Assembly (NCBI RefSeq): GCF_000299355.1
Contig: NC_018664.1
Location: 2,836,380-2,900,379, forward strand
Source of the DNA: Gottschalkia acidurici 9a
GTDB taxonomy: Bacteria > Bacillota > Clostridia > Tissierellales > Gottschalkiaceae
Length of the DNA stretch: 64,000 bases
Direction: 5' to 3'
How positions within the stretch are numbered: position 1 is the stretch's first letter; each line of letters starts with the position of its first letter. The position numbers and the translations under genes were made by a program. Shown here one piece after another: positions 60,564 through 64,000 of the stretch. The notes below the pieces were generated by a model. The model worked only from the letters and a program-made list of their open reading frames with translations. It did no database searches and had not been told where the DNA came from.

Positions 60564-61764
60564 GCTTACCCCTCCTTTTCTGTTCATATATAAATACAGT
60601 TGCTATAACTATTAATAATGCAAAACCTGTGATTGCAACACGATTTAACATAATTTCACTAAAGTTTTCTATAATTAAAGTGCCCTCATTTTCACTATTA
60701 TGACGAATAAATAATCCTAGAAGTGGATAATCACCTGTGAGTTCTATACTAGCTACGCTAAAACACCACATAATTAATCCTACTAATATAGCTACTGGCG
60801 TATCTGTAAGTGTAGTTAAAAGTATTCCTACAGCTGTAACAATCATTATCGTAGGAATTATCCACCAAGCTATATATTTTATAAATGCGAATGCGTCAAT
60901 ATTAAAGTTTTGATTATTTGCAAATACCATAAAGGTAGTCGTTTCTTTAATTCCTATTGCTATTACTGGTAATATCATCATAAAAATAAGAGAAAAATAT
61001 CGAGATAGAACAATCTTTGATGATGATGCACTTCTTGAATAAACAAGTGCAGACATTTTACTACGATTATCTTTAATAGACATAAACACTGCTACAAATA
61101 TAGGAAATATCCCCATGACAATACCAATATAGTCACAAAACAAACGTGCATATCCATTCATCCAAGATGGGAACTCATATTTAAATTTATTATTTTCAAC
61201 CATATGTTCATATTCCTGAACTGCTTCTTCATAGGTAATAGGTACACGAGTAAATCTATCAATAACATCTTGCTTATAAGAAAGCCCTACACCTAAAACT
61301 TCCCCTACCTTTTCCATTAGTTCATAAAATCTCTCGAGCCTTATATTTTCATCAACTGGAAAAGTATCATAACTATTATTCTCCCATATCTGCTCTAACT
61401 CTTCTATGCTTTGTCCTGCTATCTCCTCAATGATAGGCTCTATTCTTTTTATTTCACTATCATTTAATTTAACCCTCTTATATATTCCTAATGGATATGT
61501 AACATATGAATTATCCTTATATTCTCCATATAACTTATCAACTGCTTCTGGTATCATATCCTTTGATGGTGAAACCTTTTTAAGTCCATAAGGTGCGTAA
61601 TGTGATTGCATATCTTTTTTAACTGGCGGTGAAATCATCTCTTTTAAATCCTCTTTTGTAGTAAAGCCCATTTGAGAAATATAAAATAGTAATACAACCA
61701 CAATAAAAGCATAGTATATATAACTCTTTAATATATTTCTACATTCCCTAAAAAACAAACTCAT
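60490..61764 (-). CDS. ABC-2 type permease with large extracellular loop
   Basis: 424 residues. Helix ~13-31 is followed by a ~180-residue extracellular domain, then about six helices (215-235, 255-280, 290-315, 320-345, 355-385, 370-390). This is the layout of permeases that work with CcmA/DrrA-type ATPases on lipids or cell-wall substrates. It overlaps the ATPase gene by 4 bp (ATGA). The extracellular loop contains a WENNSYDTFPVDENIRLERF stretch and is likely to make the substrate contacts. Substrate unknown. Confidence 0.8.
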   Translation of the reverse strand: MSLFFRECRNILKSYIYYAFIVVVLLFYISQMGFTTKEDLKEMISPPVKKDMQSHYAPYGLKKVSPSKDMIPEAVDKLYGEYKDNSYVTYPLGIYKRVKLNDSEIKRIEPIIEEIAGQSIEELEQIWENNSYDTFPVDENIRLERFYELMEKVGEVLGVGLSYKQDVIDRFTRVPITYEEAVQEYEHMVENNKFKYEFPSWMNGYARLFCDYIGIVMGIFPIFVAVFMSIKDNRSKMSALVYSRSASSSKIVLSRYFSLIFMMILPVIAIGIKETTTFMVFANNQNFNIDAFAFIKYIAWWIIPTIMIVTAVGILLTTLTDTPVAILVGLIMWCFSVASIELTGDYPLLGLFIRHNSENEGTLIIENFSEIMLNRVAITGFALLIVIATVFIYEQKRRGKLDISSKIGKWNRFNKVESKTNHHN

Positions 61765-62627
61765 TTTGCCTGACCTCCCATCAATAGCATATATCCATCT
61801 TCAATAGTAGGTTCACATGGAACAGCATCCTCATCAGGTTTACTGTCCGATATAATTCTAAGTGTTGCGTTTACACCTTGTGAAATCATCGAGGTCACTA
61901 TATATTTGTCTTTAATCTTATTTAAATCCTTGTGGTTTTTAGTAACAGTATAGACTTTATTACTTGCTAGTTCTTTAAGTTCATTAGTTGTACCACTATA
62001 AATAACTGTACCACTATTTAGAATTGCAATGTTTTCACAAGTTGCTTCAATATCTCCTACAATATGAGTTGAAAGAATAATAATTCTATCCTTTGCTATT
62101 TCACATAGTAAGTTTCTAAAACGTATACGTTCTTCAGGATCAAGCCCTGCTGTTGGTTCATCAACTATTAAAACCTTTGGATTATGCATAATAGCTTGTG
62201 CAATTCCAAGTCTTCGTTTCATACCTCCTGATAGGGCTTTAACCCTTACTTTTTTACAATCAAGTAAATTAACTTTATCTAATAGTTTTAGAATAATATC
62301 TTTTCTTTCATGTTTAGGTATTTCAGATAGTATGCCTAAGTAATCCATAACTTCATAGACTGTCATATTTGGATACATAGAAAAATCTTGTGGCAAATAC
62401 CCTATTGTTTTTCTAATATCTTTTGTATTTTCAACTGGAACACCACATATTGTTACTGATCCTTCATTTTTTATTAAAAGTGTAGTAAGTATACGCATAA
62501 GAGTGGTTTTACCTGCTCCATTTCTACCAAGCAATCCAAACATCCCGCTTGGTATTTCAAGATTTATATTATCAAGCACTGTTTTCGTACCAAATCTTTT
62601 AGTAAGATTAGATATTTTAATCTCCAT
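61761..62627 (-). CDS. ABC ATPase of the ECF-sigma operon
   Basis: 288 residues from ATG 62627, with GGGAGG 9 nt upstream; the frame to 62666 lacks an RBS. Walker A GRNGAGKTTLMRI, signature LSGGMKRRLGIAQAI, Walker B VLIVDEPTAGLDPEE, switch His in LSTHIVGD. A C-terminal region of ~70 residues is typical of CcmA-type exporters. The ATG overlaps the stop of the small frameshifted gene upstream and the stop overlaps the permease start, so translation is coupled along the operon. Confidence 0.9.
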   Translation of the reverse strand: MEIKISNLTKRFGTKTVLDNINLEIPSGMFGLLGRNGAGKTTLMRILTTLLIKNEGSVTICGVPVENTKDIRKTIGYLPQDFSMYPNMTVYEVMDYLGILSEIPKHERKDIILKLLDKVNLLDCKKVRVKALSGGMKRRLGIAQAIMHNPKVLIVDEPTAGLDPEERIRFRNLLCEIAKDRIIILSTHIVGDIEATCENIAILNSGTVIYSGTTNELKELASNKVYTVTKNHKDLNKIKDKYIVTSMISQGVNATLRIISDSKPDEDAVPCEPTIEDGYMLLMGGQAK

Positions 62628-62897
62628 AAATTTTGTCCTCCCATTTATTAATTGATAAGTATTCAAATGTGAAAGTTATAAGTAATGTACCAATTGTTAA
62701 AGGATATATTCCATCAGCAATAGACTGTGGGCATAATGCAGTAATCAAAAAAATATTATTGCAAAAGTAGCAATACTTATTGATTTAATAGTAAGTTTTC
62801 TATTAAGTTCTTTTGCACGATCTCTCTCAAGTTTTTCACGCTCTAAAGAATCTACCTTTAACCACATCTCTTGTAAAAACTCTTTTTCATTTTTCAT
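62617..62897 (-). pseudogene. Small two-helix membrane protein, frameshifted
   Basis: From ATG 62897 the frame reads MKNEKEFLQEMWLKVDSLER, a basic region, then ISIATFAIIFF and TGA. A neighbouring frame continues FLITALCPQSIADGIYP, a second helix (LTIGTLLITFTFEYLS) and INKWEDKIYGD with a stop that overlaps the ATPase start. The break is in a run of seven T on the minus strand, the kind of tract where one base is easily lost. Joined length is ~93 residues. It lies between the ECF sigma gene and the transporter and overlaps the sigma gene by 11 bp, the usual place for an anti-sigma factor. That role is inference. Confidence 0.7.
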
Positions 62898-63450
62898 TCT
62901 GCATATTCTCCTTAATATATTTTTGAATATTCTTCCTTGACCTATAAAGGATGATTTTTATTTGTGGCAATGACTTATTCATAATTTCAGAAATTTCTTT
63001 ATAGCTAAATCCATAAATCTCATAAAGGCAAAATGCCATACGATAATTATAATTTAATCTGTCGAGTAACCGTAACGAATATTTTAATCTCTCTTGCTGT
63101 TCCAGTAACTCGTATGGAGTTAAATCTGAACTTGCTATATTAACATCATCTGAACTTATTATATTAGAATCTTTGTTTTTGCGTATAAAGTCTATACACT
63201 TATTTCTTATTACTGCAAATAAGAATGTTTTGAATGTATTTTTAGACTTGTAACTAGTTCTATTTACGTATATGGATGCAAAGCTCTCCTGTACAATATC
63301 CTCTGCCATATAAGCATCCCTTATGAAAGTAAATGCAAATCCAGTTGCTTTTAACCTATGTTTCAAAACAAGCTGCTCAAATGCTTTTTTATCACCATTT
63401 TTAACCTTGTCCATTAATATATTATCTTCACAAATAAATATCACCTCCAT
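62887..63450 (-). CDS. ECF-type RNA polymerase sigma factor
   Basis: About 187 residues. Region 2 is present (AFEQLVLKHRLKATG, then AEDIVQESFASIYVN), then region 4 (YRMAFCLYEIYGFSYKEISE, IKIILYRSRKN). The start is unclear: ATG 63450 has no RBS, a good GGAGGTGAT lies just inside it, and the next in-frame ATG is at 63414, 29 nt away. It heads the operon with the small membrane protein and ABC transporter. A TGTAAC-N16-CGTG element upstream suggests autoregulation. The inducing stress is unknown, but envelope damage is likely given the targets. Confidence 0.9.
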   Translation of the reverse strand: MEVIFICEDNILMDKVKNGDKKAFEQLVLKHRLKATGFAFTFIRDAYMAEDIVQESFASIYVNRTSYKSKNTFKTFLFAVIRNKCIDFIRKNKDSNIISSDDVNIASSDLTPYELLEQQERLKYSLRLLDRLNYNYRMAFCLYEIYGFSYKEISEIMNKSLPQIKIILYRSRKNIQKYIKENMQNEK

Positions 63451-63494
63451 TCAAATTTAAAATTAGTACATTAATTTTACTCTCCTAATGTTTA

Positions 63495-63520
63495 CACGAA
63501 AAATAATAGAAAAAGTTACA
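63495..63520 (-). promoter_or_regulatory. Candidate ECF-sigma autoregulatory promoter
   Basis: Minus strand TGTAAC (63520-63515), 16-bp spacer, CGTG (63498-63495). The AAC motif and CGT box with N16 match the general ECF pattern (for example TGAAAC-N16-CGTA for SigW). It lies ~45-70 bp upstream of the sigma gene. Confidence 0.55.
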
Positions 63521-63560
63521 CCTAAATTAAAAAATATTTTGATTTGTTTATCTTTACATT

Positions 63561-63616
63561 TATATATAATAAAGAGCATCTACAGTCAATTCTGTAGATG
63601 CTCTTTATTATATATA
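63561..63616. terminator. Long perfect inverted repeat, terminator
   Basis: Two 25-bp arms (ending GAGCATCTACAG) with a 6-nt loop, flanked by AT runs. It lies between the partial gene at the right edge and the sigma promoter, both on the minus strand, and should insulate them. Confidence 0.85.
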
Positions 63617-63658
63617 AGGGGTGACTATTAAAGCTATATATTCTTAAGATGTATTAAA

Positions 63659-64000
63659 TTATCCTATTCTCATATATTCTTGTTTTATTAACTCTGCAAA
63701 CTCTGGTCTTTCCTTAGACACATTCATTAAGTAAAGAATTGCATTTCCTGGATATGATACTTTACTTTTCAACTGTGTATACTCTAAAGTTCTCCTAGCT
63801 AAAGCTATAACACAGTTCTCATTGTGTTTTTCATTACAGTCCTTACATAATCTACATATGTTAGCTATTCCACTAGCAATTACCTTTTCATCATAATACT
63901 TAAAATCGTCTTTTGGAATTAAGCTTTCTCCGTCAGGTATAAAATATATAGACTTATCCTTGATATTTTTAACAACATAGTCTCCAAATCCAATATTACA
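63659..64000 (-). CDS. Unidentified cysteine-containing protein, C-terminal part (partial)
   Basis: The frame is open to the right edge and encodes the last 113 residues of a longer protein; there is no start codon in view. It reads CNIGFGDYVVKNIKDKS, a beta-like stretch, then ANICRLCKDCNEKHNENCV, where four Cys and a His could bind metal, and ends with a helical tail (LIKQEYMRIG). Not recognised. Codon use and a terminator just beyond the stop support a real gene. Confidence 0.6.
   Translation of the reverse strand, partial: CNIGFGDYVVKNIKDKSIYFIPDGESLIPKDDFKYYDEKVIASGIANICRLCKDCNEKHNENCVIALARRTLEYTQLKSKVSYPGNAILYLMNVSKERPEFAELIKQEYMRIG

Overview
The window is very AT-rich DNA with Gram-positive ribosome-binding sites (AGGAGG/GGAGGTG) ahead of nearly every gene, some TTG and GTG starts, many intrinsic terminators, a T-box and an M-box riboswitch, an SLH protein, an ECF-transporter S component and LanFEG/BcrAB-type exporters. 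This fits an anaerobic Firmicute of the Clostridia, most likely the Peptostreptococcaceae (Clostridioides/Paraclostridium-like). That placement is inference from gene style. It appears chromosomal; no phage, plasmid, CRISPR, rRNA or tRNA was recognised.

Layout. 1-5.1 kb: a BlaI/BlaR1-type repressor and sensor protease, an IS3 transposase remnant, and an ABC-F ribosome-protection gene behind a long leader. 5.1-10.2 kb: two-component system (TCS) plus an FtsX-type ABC transporter. 10.3-13.0 kb: dedA with an IS200/IS605 element (tnpA/tnpB) inserted just upstream. 13.1-17.1 kb: TCS plus a BcrAB-like exporter. 17.2-22.0 kb: LemA-like, LysR and a divergent CofE-like gene, an XRE/DUF6773-like pair, CvpA. 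22.1-25.3 kb: mgtA behind an M-box with a small intervening ORF. 25.4-29.3 kb: NCS2 purine permease with an odd leader, then an Lrp-aminotransferase operon behind a T-box. 29.4-33.5 kb: thiol-redox operon (TCS, CcdA, TlpA-like, Lgt-like). 33.6-40.9 kb: SLH protein, PHP phosphatase, LysR/MATE pair, chemoreceptor, OsmC. 41.0-47.8 kb: GGDEF-EAL and HD-GYP c-di-GMP proteins, then a TCS with a large multi-pass kinase. 47.9-51.8 kb: small membrane proteins, MarR-YczE, and a Pr6Pr protein facing a predicted membrane terpene cyclase. 52.0-56.6 kb: TCS plus a LanFEG/CprABC-like exporter with one frameshifted permease. 56.8-59.8 kb: amidohydrolase with ECF S component, aldehyde dehydrogenase. 59.9-63.5 kb: ECF sigma factor, small membrane protein (frameshifted), ABC ATPase and two permeases. 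The right edge cuts an unidentified cysteine-containing gene.

How it works together. The theme is cell-envelope and antibiotic stress: five complete TCSs, a Bla-type protease switch and an ECF sigma factor, most next to an exporter or envelope gene they probably control. Several candidate control sites are readable: a phased GTAAGG repeat array before the LanFEG genes, a palindrome before the FtsX-type exporter, an ECF-type promoter before the sigma gene, and three RNA leaders. Most plus-strand frames opposite long minus-strand genes are shadows and are omitted.
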